Source: Chryseobacterium sp. Leaf405
Lineage (GTDB): Bacteria; Bacteroidota; Bacteroidia; Flavobacteriales; Weeksellaceae
Assembly (NCBI RefSeq): GCF_001425355.1
Contig: NZ_LMQN01000012.1
Span: 289,510-353,509 of the forward strand
Reading direction: 5' to 3'
DNA length: 64,000 nucleotides
Of this stretch, positions 33,289 through 41,414 are shown piece after piece; position 1 is the stretch's first letter, and every line of letters begins with the position of its first letter. Below the pieces are notes generated by a model. That model ran no database searches and was not told where the DNA came from. It worked only from the letters and a program-made list of their open reading frames with translations. A program made the translations under genes and the position numbers.

Positions 33289-34734
33289 TTATTTTAAAGG
33301 AATATTCGCTAAAATTTCTTTAGTGAAACTCCAGAATTTCTGTGTAGAAGAAATATTCGCTTTTTCATCCGGAGAGTGCGCCCCACGAATCGTTGGTCCG
33401 AAGCTTACCATTTCCATTTCAGGATAATTGGCTCCGATAATTCCACATTCCAAACCTGCATGACAAGCTACAACGTGAGGCTTTTCTGTGAACTTTTCGA
33501 CATAGATTTTCTCCATCAACTGAACTATTTCAGAACCAGGTTTTGGTTTCCAACCCGGATAAGAGCCGCTGAACTCGGTATTCATTCCTGCTAATTCTGC
33601 TACAGATTTCAATTGTTCTGCTACAGAATCTTTTGAAGAATCAACAGATGATCTTGAAAGGTTTAAAATTTTTAATCCACCTTCTTTTAACTCAACTCTT
33701 GCTACGTTGTTTGATGATTCAACAAGATCTTTTACATCCGGACTCATTCTGTAAACACCATTATGAAGGGATTTCAAAGCCAAAATAATTTTCTTTGAAT
33801 CTGTTTCTGAAATAGCTTTGTCGGAAGAAGTTGTATTTTCAATATTAATTTGAAGATTAGGCTCTACGCTTGCAAATTCTTCAAGGATTTCTTTTTTAAG
33901 ACCGTTTGTTAGTTCTTCAATGAATTCCTGAGCATTTCTCACGGAAGCAATCGCAACACCTTCTCTTGGGATCGCATTTCTCAATCCGCCGCCGTCAATA
34001 GAAATTAACTGGATATTTTCTTTTTCCAAACCTTTATACAAAAGTCTTCCTAAAATTACATTCGCATTTCCGAAACCTTTGTGAATATCCATTCCGGAGT
34101 GACCGCCTTGTAATCCTTTCACTTCAAATCTTACAACTTGTCCCTGAATATCAACTTTTTCATAATTTTGAGTGATCGTTACATCGATTCCTCCTGCGCA
34201 ACCGATATCGATTTCATCATCTTCTTCTGTGTCAAGATTTAATAAGATCTGCCCGGTTAATTGTCCGGGTTTTAAGCCTAAAGCTCCCGTCATTCCGGTT
34301 TCTTCATCAATGGTGAAAAGAGCTTCCAAATCAGGGTGAGGAATATCTGAACTTTCCAAGATCGACATGATGGTGGCAACGCCTAAACCATTATCAGCTC
34401 CCAACGTAGTTCCTTTTGCCTTTACCCAATCGCCATCAACTTCCATTTTGATTCCTTCTGTATCGAAATCAAAATTAATATCGTTGTTTTTTTGACAAAC
34501 CATATCCAAATGTGATTGAAGAACAATAGATTTACGGTTTTCCATTCCTGAAGTGGCAGGTTTTTTAATGATTACGTTTCCTACTTCATCAACGGTGGTT
34601 TCCAATCCTAGATTCTCACCAAATTCTTTGATGAACGCAATTACTCTTTCTTCTTTTTTTGAAGGTCTTGGAACTGCATTTAATCTGGAAAAATTTTTCC
34701 AGATAATCTGCGGTTCTATATTAGATAATTCCAT
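33289..34734 (-). CDS. pepD: Aminoacyl-histidine dipeptidase (peptidase D, M20 family)
   Basis: 481 residues from MELSNIEPQIIWKNF. The M20 metal ligands are in LQSHLDMVCQKN, TLGADNGLGVATI, IDEETGMTGALGL and NLDTEEDDEIDIGCAGG, and the C-terminal HAGLECGIIG. GGLRNAIPREG and GGHSGMDIHKGFGNAN fit PepD. It cuts Xaa-His and other dipeptides in the cytoplasm. The inverted repeat at 33112 lies downstream. Confidence 0.94.
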   Translation of the reverse strand: MELSNIEPQIIWKNFSRLNAVPRPSKKEERVIAFIKEFGENLGLETTVDEVGNVIIKKPATSGMENRKSIVLQSHLDMVCQKNNDINFDFDTEGIKMEVDGDWVKAKGTTLGADNGLGVATIMSILESSDIPHPDLEALFTIDEETGMTGALGLKPGQLTGQILLNLDTEEDDEIDIGCAGGIDVTITQNYEKVDIQGQVVRFEVKGLQGGHSGMDIHKGFGNANVILGRLLYKGLEKENIQLISIDGGGLRNAIPREGVAIASVRNAQEFIEELTNGLKKEILEEFASVEPNLQINIENTTSSDKAISETDSKKIILALKSLHNGVYRMSPDVKDLVESSNNVARVELKEGGLKILNLSRSSVDSSKDSVAEQLKSVAELAGMNTEFSGSYPGWKPKPGSEIVQLMEKIYVEKFTEKPHVVACHAGLECGIIGANYPEMEMVSFGPTIRGAHSPDEKANISSTQKFWSFTKEILANIPLK

Positions 34735-34761
34735 GAAATTTATTTTTATCAAAATTACGAA

Positions 34762-34803
34762 ATAAAAAATGCTTCTGTAAATTCAGAAGCATTAATTTTT
34801 TAT
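34762..34803 (-). terminator. Bidirectional terminator between pepD and a lipoprotein gene
   Basis: AATGCTTCTG (34769-34778) and CAGAAGCATT (34785-34794), with A run before and T run after. Confidence 0.85.
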
Positions 34804-34821
34804 TGTAAGATCGTAGTTAAA

Positions 34822-35313
34822 TCAACATCCGCATTCCCCGTAAATAGGCATTATAACAATTGTTCCGTCAGGTTTTTCAATAGTTAAAGTTCCTTCAAAT
34901 AATAAGGCTTCTTCACCTTTTATTTTCTTGCCTTTTACAGAAATTTTATAATTATCGCTTTCAATTTCTTTACTCAGTTCTTCATCCACTTCCATATCGC
35001 TTGAAGAGATTAATTTCATTGCCAGTCTTTTACCGTCAAGCTTCATATAAGCAGTTTTTCCGGCATCGTCGGCATAAATATATTTTTCTGCTTCGAAATC
35101 TGCTTTATTTTTCGCAAAATAGCATGAACATTCTTTAATTTCTTTTGGAAAAGGAATGGTTTCAACTAAAATTTTTGCTGAAGAAGTATCGGTAACAACA
35201 GAATCCTTAATTACTTTTACAGAATCTGTAGAAGTAGAATTTGGAACTGCCTGTTGCTCCTTTTTGCAGGAAACCAACAGAATTGCTGAAACGAAAACGA
35301 TTATATATTTCAT
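34822..35313 (-). CDS. Hypothetical lipoprotein
   Basis: 163 residues from MKYIIVFVSAILLVSC, with lipid Cys at residue 16. After a Ser/Thr-rich linker comes KEIKECSCYFAKNKADFEAEKYIYADDAGKTAYMKLDGKRLAMKL, and the protein ends EGTLTIEKPDGTIVIMPIYGECGC. The paired Cys motifs (CSC and CGC) might form disulfides. No named family recognised. Confidence 0.8.
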   Translation of the reverse strand: MKYIIVFVSAILLVSCKKEQQAVPNSTSTDSVKVIKDSVVTDTSSAKILVETIPFPKEIKECSCYFAKNKADFEAEKYIYADDAGKTAYMKLDGKRLAMKLISSSDMEVDEELSKEIESDNYKISVKGKKIKGEEALLFEGTLTIEKPDGTIVIMPIYGECGC

Positions 35314-35329
35314 TGTTGTGGTGTGTTTT

Positions 35330-35935
35330 TTATCCTCTTGATCTTTCAAGAAGGGTCATCATTAATAAAGAAAGGATTACTGCACTTTCTTCATCGTCAT
35401 CAATATCAATTAATCTGTCTAATTGAAATCTTCTTCCGAAAAATGAAGGCATTTTTTTAAGTTTGAAATAAGCTTTTCCGTCAACGCCTTCAACTGTATA
35501 TGTTGGATTAAGGAAATATCCTGTAAACATCCCGATAATCGGAATTTCGCCAACCATGCTGTCAAAAAATCTTACCCATGCGCTGTCTTCCTGAACTTTG
35601 AATTTTGGCTGATCGTTGGTGTCAAGAATGTCATAGCTCGCTTTCCAGATAGAACGCATACCTTTTCTGGCCAATCTTCCAAAGCTTTTTCCTGTAGCCA
35701 CTTCATTCAAAGAATAAGAAGCATTAAAATCAATCCATTGGTTTGCTTTGATTCTGAAAAGTTCCTTTGATTTGCTTTCGTCATTAAAAACGATTACATC
35801 TTCTTTCAGCTTAAACATTTTCTGACGAACGTACGCTACATAGTTGCCATTTCTGTCGGTGATGTTGAAATCACTCGCTAATGTTGAAATTTTAAATTTA
35901 AAATCCAGTGGATAATTTAAATTGTTAAGTGCCAT
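35330..35935 (-). CDS. LURP-one/scramblase-like beta-barrel protein
   Basis: 201 residues. Strand-rich with repeating hydrophobic pattern (FKFKISTLASDFNITDRNGNYVAYVRQKMFKLKEDVIVFND, RIKANQWIDFNASYSLNEV, GRLARKGMRSIWKASYDIL). This resembles the LURP-one-related (DUF567) fold shared with phospholipid scramblases. The C-terminus has a short hydrophobic end (AVILSLLMMTLLERSRG). It is followed by the lipoprotein gene 16 bases downstream, so they are likely co-transcribed. Confidence 0.75.
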   Translation of the reverse strand: MALNNLNYPLDFKFKISTLASDFNITDRNGNYVAYVRQKMFKLKEDVIVFNDESKSKELFRIKANQWIDFNASYSLNEVATGKSFGRLARKGMRSIWKASYDILDTNDQPKFKVQEDSAWVRFFDSMVGEIPIIGMFTGYFLNPTYTVEGVDGKAYFKLKKMPSFFGRRFQLDRLIDIDDDEESAVILSLLMMTLLERSRG

Positions 35936-36079
35936 TTAGTTTATTTTTCAAGTTAATATTTAGGTAGGTCAAAGATAATAGTTTTTTTTAAGTTCGAATG
36001 GTGGGTGGTGAATTATGATTGTCGTATTTTGATAATGATAACAGATAATTCACATGAAAAAATTCTCAACTTTAATTCT

Positions 36080-36087
36080 TATTTTTG
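36080..36087 (+). promoter_or_regulatory. -7 box abutting the recR start
   Basis: TATTTTTG matches TAnnTTTG and ends four bases before the ATG at 36092, which implies a leaderless or nearly leaderless transcript if used. Confidence 0.5.
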
Positions 36088-36091
36088 TGTT

Positions 36092-36706
36092 ATGGATTAT
36101 CCGAGTAAAGTTTTGGCGAAAGCCGTTGATGAGATTTCCGGATTGCCCGGAATTGGTAGAAAAACCGCCCTGCGTCTGGCATTGCATTTACTAAAGCAGC
36201 CGAATTCCAGAGCGATGACTTTGGGGAATTCTTTAATTAACCTTGTTAATGAGATAAAATATTGCGGCGAATGTCATAATTTTTCCGATTTTGATGTTTG
36301 TGAAATCTGTAATAATCCTAAAAGAAGTGATGAGGTAATTTGTATTGTGGAAGATGTACGAGATGTAATTGCCATTGAAAATACAGGGAAATACACAGGG
36401 AAATATCTGATTTTAGGCGGGAAAATTTCTCCAATGGAAGGAATCGGTCCCAATCAGCTGAATATTTCAAGTATTGAAAAAAAACTAAATAACGGAGTTG
36501 TTAAAGAACTGATTTTTGCTTTAAGTGCAACGATGGAAGGTGATACAACTGCGTATTATATCTACAAAAAATTCAAAAGCTTTAATGTAAATTTTTCAAG
36601 CATTGCAAGAGGAATTTCTGTGGGTGACGAACTGGAATATGCAGATGAAATTTCTTTGGGAAGATCGATTATGAACAGATTACCTTACAACGAAGGGAAT
36701 TCTTAA
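36092..36706 (+). CDS. recR: Recombination protein RecR
   Basis: 204 residues from MDYPSKVLAKAVDEI at 36092; the longer frame includes the promoter. The N-terminal helix-hairpin-helix is LPGIGRKTALRLALHLL. The zinc finger is CGECHNFSDFDVCEIC (about residues 55-72). The Toprim domain starts ICIVEDVRDVIAIENTGKY and includes LGGKISPMEGIGP and ATMEGDTTAYYIY. It loads RecA with RecO at gaps. Confidence 0.97.
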   Translation: MDYPSKVLAKAVDEISGLPGIGRKTALRLALHLLKQPNSRAMTLGNSLINLVNEIKYCGECHNFSDFDVCEICNNPKRSDEVICIVEDVRDVIAIENTGKYTGKYLILGGKISPMEGIGPNQLNISSIEKKLNNGVVKELIFALSATMEGDTTAYYIYKKFKSFNVNFSSIARGISVGDELEYADEISLGRSIMNRLPYNEGNS

Positions 36707-36729
36707 CATCAAATTTTTTAAATCTTTCC

Positions 36730-37893
36730 ATGAAAAATTTGTCCTTATTTACCACCAATATCTCAGAAAACAGAAGAAAATACAGTACTGTTTTTATTTA
36801 TCTGATGATAAATGCTTTATTCATTGTTAAGTACGGAGAAAAGTATAATATTGTTCTTTTAGTTTCTTATTTTGTTGCGATTGCAGGATTAAGCTTTTTT
36901 TTCATTAAAATTAATCTGAAAGATATTTTTTATAAATCCCTTTTCTGGATCGGAGTAATTTCATTTTTTATTTTCAGTATTTTTCTTAATTATAAGGTGG
37001 ATGGCAATTCTCTGAATGTAGATCGTTGGTCTGCGATGGAAGTCGGGATTAAAGCGATTTTAAACGGTCAGTATCCTTATAATATTCCGGATCACATGGG
37101 TTGGGAATCGTCTAATTTGCCGATGCTGATTGTTCTGGGAATGCCTTTTTATCTTCTGTTCGGAAGTGTAGGATATTTGCAGTCTTTTATTTTTCTGTTT
37201 TTTTGCTACTTGATTTTTAAGATTTTTAATAATTATAAGCAAAGATCAGTTGTTCTGATATTACTTTTTCTTTCTCCAAGTTATTTGTGGGAAGTGTACG
37301 TGAAAAGTGATTTGTTTTCCAATTTTGTTCTTATTTGCGGGTTTACTTACCTGATATGGAGAAGATTTTTGTCGGAAAAGAGGATGAAGTCCGAATTAGT
37401 TTCATTTTTTACGGCGCTGCTTTTTCTTACCCGTCTTTCGGCCATTATTCCTTTGACAATCTTATTATTTAAAAAGTTTTATGATCTTTCTGTAAATGAA
37501 AAATTACGTTTCATTGTCGTGTTTGTATTATCAGTTTCAGTTATTTTATACATTTTCTTTCATAATGTACCGAATATTGATGTATTAATGAGGCATAATC
37601 CGTTGATGATACAAAGTGCAAAACAACCGCTATTACTTAGTTTTTCATATATTGTACTGGCTTTAATATTGTCTTTCAAGGTAAAGTCTTTGTTCGAAAT
37701 AATGTATTGGTCAGGAATATTACTTTTTGTCTGTGTGCTTGTTCCTTTTATCATGTATTTTGTAGAATTCGGGTATACAGAAATGATTGTGAATTCATCT
37801 TTTGACATAAGTTTTTTCAATATGGGTATGCCTTTCATATTGATAAGTATAGTGTTGGGAATTTTTAAAAATAACTATAAAGAAAGCAAATGA
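36730..37893 (+). CDS. Polytopic membrane protein, possible lipid-linked-sugar glycosyltransferase
   Basis: 387 residues with about ten membrane helices. DRWSAMEVGIKAILNGQYPYNIPDHMGWESSNLPMLIVLGMPFYLLFG resembles the first extracytoplasmic loop of GT-C type enzymes (GT87/mannosyltransferase-like), where an acidic residue binds metal. It is the first of four genes with ATGA-type overlaps encoding a glycosyltransferase, an epimerase and a second transferase, so a role in a surface glycan is likely. The family is not certain. Confidence 0.7.
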   Translation: MKNLSLFTTNISENRRKYSTVFIYLMINALFIVKYGEKYNIVLLVSYFVAIAGLSFFFIKINLKDIFYKSLFWIGVISFFIFSIFLNYKVDGNSLNVDRWSAMEVGIKAILNGQYPYNIPDHMGWESSNLPMLIVLGMPFYLLFGSVGYLQSFIFLFFCYLIFKIFNNYKQRSVVLILLFLSPSYLWEVYVKSDLFSNFVLICGFTYLIWRRFLSEKRMKSELVSFFTALLFLTRLSAIIPLTILLFKKFYDLSVNEKLRFIVVFVLSVSVILYIFFHNVPNIDVLMRHNPLMIQSAKQPLLLSFSYIVLALILSFKVKSLFEIMYWSGILLFVCVLVPFIMYFVEFGYTEMIVNSSFDISFFNMGMPFILISIVLGIFKNNYKESK

Positions 37894-38702
37894 TTTCCGT
37901 TATTATTCCGATGTATAATGCAGAACAGTCTGTTGTTTCGGCTTTAGATTCTGTGAAAAATCAAACTTTTCCTTTGGAAGAATTTGAAGTTATTATCGTG
38001 AATGACGGTTCCACAGATAAAAGTGCTGAGGTTGTTGAAAATTACAGCAGAGAAAATCCTCAACTAAACATTATTCTGTTAAATCAAAATAACGGAGGTG
38101 TTTCGAAAGCAAGAAATACAGGATTAAAAATAGCAAAAGGAGATTATATTGCTTTGTTGGATGCAGATGACGAATGGCTGCCTTCAAAAATAGAAAAGCA
38201 AATCAGATATTTCGAAAATTCTAAATATGAAATCGATTTTCTGGCTACGGCGAGAAATGACAATCAAATTCTTTTTCCCTATAAAATTGAAAATAATCTT
38301 GCTGAAATTACTTTCAGAAAACTTCTGATCAGAAATGAAGCACAACCTTCAACGGTTATGTTCAGAAAAAAAGTGATTGAAAATACAGGATTTTTTGATG
38401 ATGATCAAAGATATGCCGAAGATGTCAATTACTGGATGAAAATTTCCTTACAAAACAAAATGTACATCCTGAACGAAAGCCTGGTCATCGTAGGAAAAGG
38501 GAAAAGAACGTTCGGAGTTTCAGGATTATCTGCCAATCTCCCGGAAATGGCAAAAGGTTTCAGAAAGAATCTGAAAGAAATGTACCTGCTGAAGCAAATT
38601 AATTTTTCTCAATATCTCTTATTTGGGCTATTTTACAAGTCAAAATATTTACTTTTGCTGTTTAGGACGTTTTATTATAATTTAAACACAGCAAAAAAAT
38701 AA
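37890..38702 (+). CDS. GT2 family glycosyltransferase
   Basis: 270 residues. The GT-A fold signature is intact: SVIIPMYNAEQSVVSALDSVKNQTFPLEEFEVIIVNDGSTDKSAEVV, then NNGGVSKARNTGLKIAKGDYIALLDADDEW with the DxD motif. The acceptor and sugar are unknown. It overlaps the membrane protein gene by ATGA and is 14 bases from the epimerase. Confidence 0.93.
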   Translation: MISVIIPMYNAEQSVVSALDSVKNQTFPLEEFEVIIVNDGSTDKSAEVVENYSRENPQLNIILLNQNNGGVSKARNTGLKIAKGDYIALLDADDEWLPSKIEKQIRYFENSKYEIDFLATARNDNQILFPYKIENNLAEITFRKLLIRNEAQPSTVMFRKKVIENTGFFDDDQRYAEDVNYWMKISLQNKMYILNESLVIVGKGKRTFGVSGLSANLPEMAKGFRKNLKEMYLLKQINFSQYLLFGLFYKSKYLLLLFRTFYYNLNTAKK

Positions 38703-38716
38703 AATTTACAGATCGA

Positions 38717-39847
38717 ATGAAGATACTCGTTACAGGTGGAGCTGGATTTATTGGGAGTAAGTTATCGTTGGAACTTAAGAAGAAGGGGTATGAAGTTACG
38801 GTTCTGGATAATCTCTCTTCCCAGATTCACGGAGACAATCCAGAGGAAGATTCGCCCTTGTACAGAAGCATTTTGGGACAGGTGAATTTTATTAAAGGTG
38901 ATGTGGTTAATTTTAATGATTGGAAAAAAGCCATAGAAGGTCAGGAAGTAATTGTTCATCTGGCTGCAGAAACAGGAACCGGACAGTCGATGTATCAGAT
39001 TGAAAAATATACCGAGGTAAATGTTTCAGGAACGGCAAAAATGCTTGACCTTTTGGTTAATAATCCCCATAAAGTTAAAAAAGTTGTTATTGCATCATCC
39101 AGAGCTGTTTATGGTGAAGGAAAATATCTGCATCCTGAATTGGGATTAATTTATCCTAAACCAAGAAATGTAGAAGAAATGCGTAACGGAAAATTTGAAA
39201 TAATTTATCCAGACGGACAGATGTTGAGAGCTCTGCCTACAGATGAAGAAGCAAAAATACACCCGACTTCTATCTACGGAATCACAAAATATACACAGGA
39301 ACAAATGGTAATGACTGCCTGTTCTTCAATGGACGTGGCGCCTGTCGCTGTAAGGTTCCAAAACGTATACGGTGAAGGTCAGTCTTTATTGAATCCTTAC
39401 ACGGGAATTCTGTCGATTTTTTCTTCACAGATTCTTAATGGAAACGATATTAATGTTTTTGAAGATGGAAACGAATCCCGAGATTTTATTCATGTTGACG
39501 ATGCAGTAGAAGCAACAATTAAATGTATTGAAAATGATGCGGCAAACGGTGAAATTTTCAATGTGGGAACCGGAGTTTCAACGGCTGTAACTACCGTTGC
39601 AGAAAATTTGAGAAAATTTTATAATATTGATTTTGCTATTAATATTTCCGGACAGTTTCGATTAGGAGATATTAGACATAATTTTGCAGATATCAGCAAG
39701 ATAAAATCAAAGCTTAATTTCCAGCCGAAAATTTCTTTTGAAGAAGGAATGTCTAAGTTTACAAACTGGGTTTTGCAGCAGAATATTCAGGATGTAAAGT
39801 TTAAAGAATCTCTTGATGAAATGAGAGTAAAAGGACTTTTAAAATGA
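38717..39847 (+). CDS. NAD-dependent nucleotide-sugar epimerase/dehydratase
   Basis: 376 residues, extended SDR. NAD-binding VTGGAGFIGSKLSLEL, then DNLSSQIHGDN, catalytic SSRAVYGEGKY (Ser) and YGITKYTQEQM (YxxxK), GNESRDFIHVDDAVEATIKCI and GEIFNVGTG. Its closest look is to UDP-glucose/GDP-mannose epimerases or dTDP-sugar dehydratases. It should provide an activated sugar for the glycan made by the flanking transferases. Confidence 0.92.
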   Translation: MKILVTGGAGFIGSKLSLELKKKGYEVTVLDNLSSQIHGDNPEEDSPLYRSILGQVNFIKGDVVNFNDWKKAIEGQEVIVHLAAETGTGQSMYQIEKYTEVNVSGTAKMLDLLVNNPHKVKKVVIASSRAVYGEGKYLHPELGLIYPKPRNVEEMRNGKFEIIYPDGQMLRALPTDEEAKIHPTSIYGITKYTQEQMVMTACSSMDVAPVAVRFQNVYGEGQSLLNPYTGILSIFSSQILNGNDINVFEDGNESRDFIHVDDAVEATIKCIENDAANGEIFNVGTGVSTAVTTVAENLRKFYNIDFAINISGQFRLGDIRHNFADISKIKSKLNFQPKISFEEGMSKFTNWVLQQNIQDVKFKESLDEMRVKGLLK

Positions 39848-40875
39848 TCAGTTTAAAAGGAAAAAAAATACTTTTCTTATCAGTCAGTTTTTTTAAATAT
39901 GAAAATGCCATAGCAAAAAGACTTTCTGACTTTGGTGCTGAGGTAGATTTTTATGACGAACGACCTTCCAATTCCAATCTTTCTAAGGGGATTATCCGTA
40001 TTTACAAGAATCTCTATCACATTAAAATCAACAACTATTACAATAAGATCTTAAGTGAAATTAAAGGAAAGAAATATGATTATTTTATTTTGATAAAAGG
40101 AGAAGCGATGCCTGCTTTTTTTCTTGAAAAAATAAAGGAAACCAATCCCGAAATGGAAATGATTTATTATAATTTCGATCCGTTATCAGAATATCCAAAC
40201 CTTATTTCAAACTTAAAATATTTCGATAAAAAATTTACTTTTGAATATAATGATTCGGTACAATTTGGTTTGAATTTCAGGCCGTTATTTTACGTTGATG
40301 ATTATAATTGTTTAGATGTAAATCCTCAGAAACCAGAATATGATATCATATTTATCGGGAGCGCTCATACAGATCGATATATTGTTGGAGAAAAGGTAAG
40401 GGCAGTTGCAGATCGTCAAAATATGAAATCCTATTTCTATTATTATGCGATGGGTAAAGTAGCATTTAGACTAAAAAAACTCATCGATAAAAATTTAAAA
40501 CAGTTCGATATTACAAAAGTAAGTTTTGATAAGCTGAATCACTTTCAGATTATTGACTTTTATAAAAAAACAAAATCAGTTCTTGATATTAATAAACCTT
40601 TTCAGAATGGTTTAACGATCAGGACTTTTGAAGTGTTGGCTTCGAGGAGAAAACTGATTACCACCAATTCTGATATTAAAAATTATCCTTTTTATAATCC
40701 CGAAAATATTCTTGTCATAGACCGTGAGAATATTGTTTTAAACTCTGATTTCTTTCAAACTGATTTCAGAAATATGGATGAAAAAATACTTTATATGATG
40801 TCCTTAGATTCTTTTATTGAATGTTTGTTTGATAAAAACCAGGATGATTACTGGAATTCTTTCAGAAAAAATTAA
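39844..40875 (+). CDS. CgeB-like glycosyltransferase/glycan biosynthesis protein
   Basis: 343 residues. KKILFLSVSFFKYENAIAKRLSDFGAEVDFYDERPS looks like a GT-B N-terminal domain. The C-terminal region FYKKTKSVLDINKPFQNGLTIRTFEVLASRRKLITTNSDIKNYPFYNPENILVI resembles the CgeB/DUF3880-type transferase end, where Glu in RTFEVLAS contacts the nucleotide. It is the last gene of the four-gene operon, overlapping the epimerase by ATGA, and is followed by a terminator. Confidence 0.8.
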   Translation: MISLKGKKILFLSVSFFKYENAIAKRLSDFGAEVDFYDERPSNSNLSKGIIRIYKNLYHIKINNYYNKILSEIKGKKYDYFILIKGEAMPAFFLEKIKETNPEMEMIYYNFDPLSEYPNLISNLKYFDKKFTFEYNDSVQFGLNFRPLFYVDDYNCLDVNPQKPEYDIIFIGSAHTDRYIVGEKVRAVADRQNMKSYFYYYAMGKVAFRLKKLIDKNLKQFDITKVSFDKLNHFQIIDFYKKTKSVLDINKPFQNGLTIRTFEVLASRRKLITTNSDIKNYPFYNPENILVIDRENIVLNSDFFQTDFRNMDEKILYMMSLDSFIECLFDKNQDDYWNSFRKN

Positions 40876-40881
40876 TACAAC

Positions 40882-40913
40882 AAAAAAGCAACTCAGAACG
40901 AGTTGCTTTTATA
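40882..40913 (+). terminator. Bidirectional terminator between the glycan operon and secG
   Basis: AAAAGCAACTC (40884-40894), five-base loop, GAGTTGCTTTT (40900-40910), with A and T runs at the edges. Confidence 0.9.
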
Positions 40914-40931
40914 TGTAAAAATATTATTTGC

Positions 40932-41282
40932 TTACTTTGTTGGCGCTGGTGTCTGAGCCGGAGTTGTTGTAGAAGCTGGAGCTGAAGATTGCTTAGCCGG
41001 AGCCTCTTTTTGAGTTGGAACTTTTACCGGAGCAGTCGTAGCCGATGGCTTACCTGTAACTACCACACTTATCAGGATAAGAACGATGATTGTTGCACCT
41101 AAAGTCCATGTTGCTTTTTCCATAAAGTCATTGGTTCTCTGTACTCCAAACTGTGCAGAAGATGCACCTCCGAATGTACTTGAAAGACCTCCACCTTTTG
41201 GGTTTTGAGCCATAACAACAATTACCAGTAAAACACTAGCAATCATAATAAGAATCATCAATAGTATAAATATAGTATCCAT
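40932..41282 (-). CDS. secG: Preprotein translocase subunit SecG
   Basis: 116 residues: two membrane helices (FILLMILIMIASVLLVIVVMAQ and WTLGATIIVLILISVVV) flanking the signature QNPKGGGLSSTFGGASSAQFGVQRTNDFMEKATW. An Ala/Pro/Thr-rich tail of about 40 residues is typical of Bacteroidota SecG. It supports the SecYEG channel. Confidence 0.94.
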   Translation of the reverse strand: MDTIFILLMILIMIASVLLVIVVMAQNPKGGGLSSTFGGASSAQFGVQRTNDFMEKATWTLGATIIVLILISVVVTGKPSATTAPVKVPTQKEAPAKQSSAPASTTTPAQTPAPTK

Positions 41283-41367
41283 TAATTATGTTATCTTTTG
41301 AATGGGCAAATTTAAACTTTTTTTACTGAATGGCAAAGAAAGATGTCGCCAAATATTGATAAAAATA

Positions 41368-41395
41368 AAAACGGCAACTATTGTTGCCGTTTTTT
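41368..41395 (-). terminator. Terminator after the M16 pair
   Basis: AAAACGGCAAC (41368-41378), loop TATT, GTTGCCGTTTT (41383-41393). Perfect 11 bp with T run, 20 bases past the stop. Confidence 0.9.
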
Positions 41396-41414
41396 ATATA
41401 AAAAGAGTTTGTTT

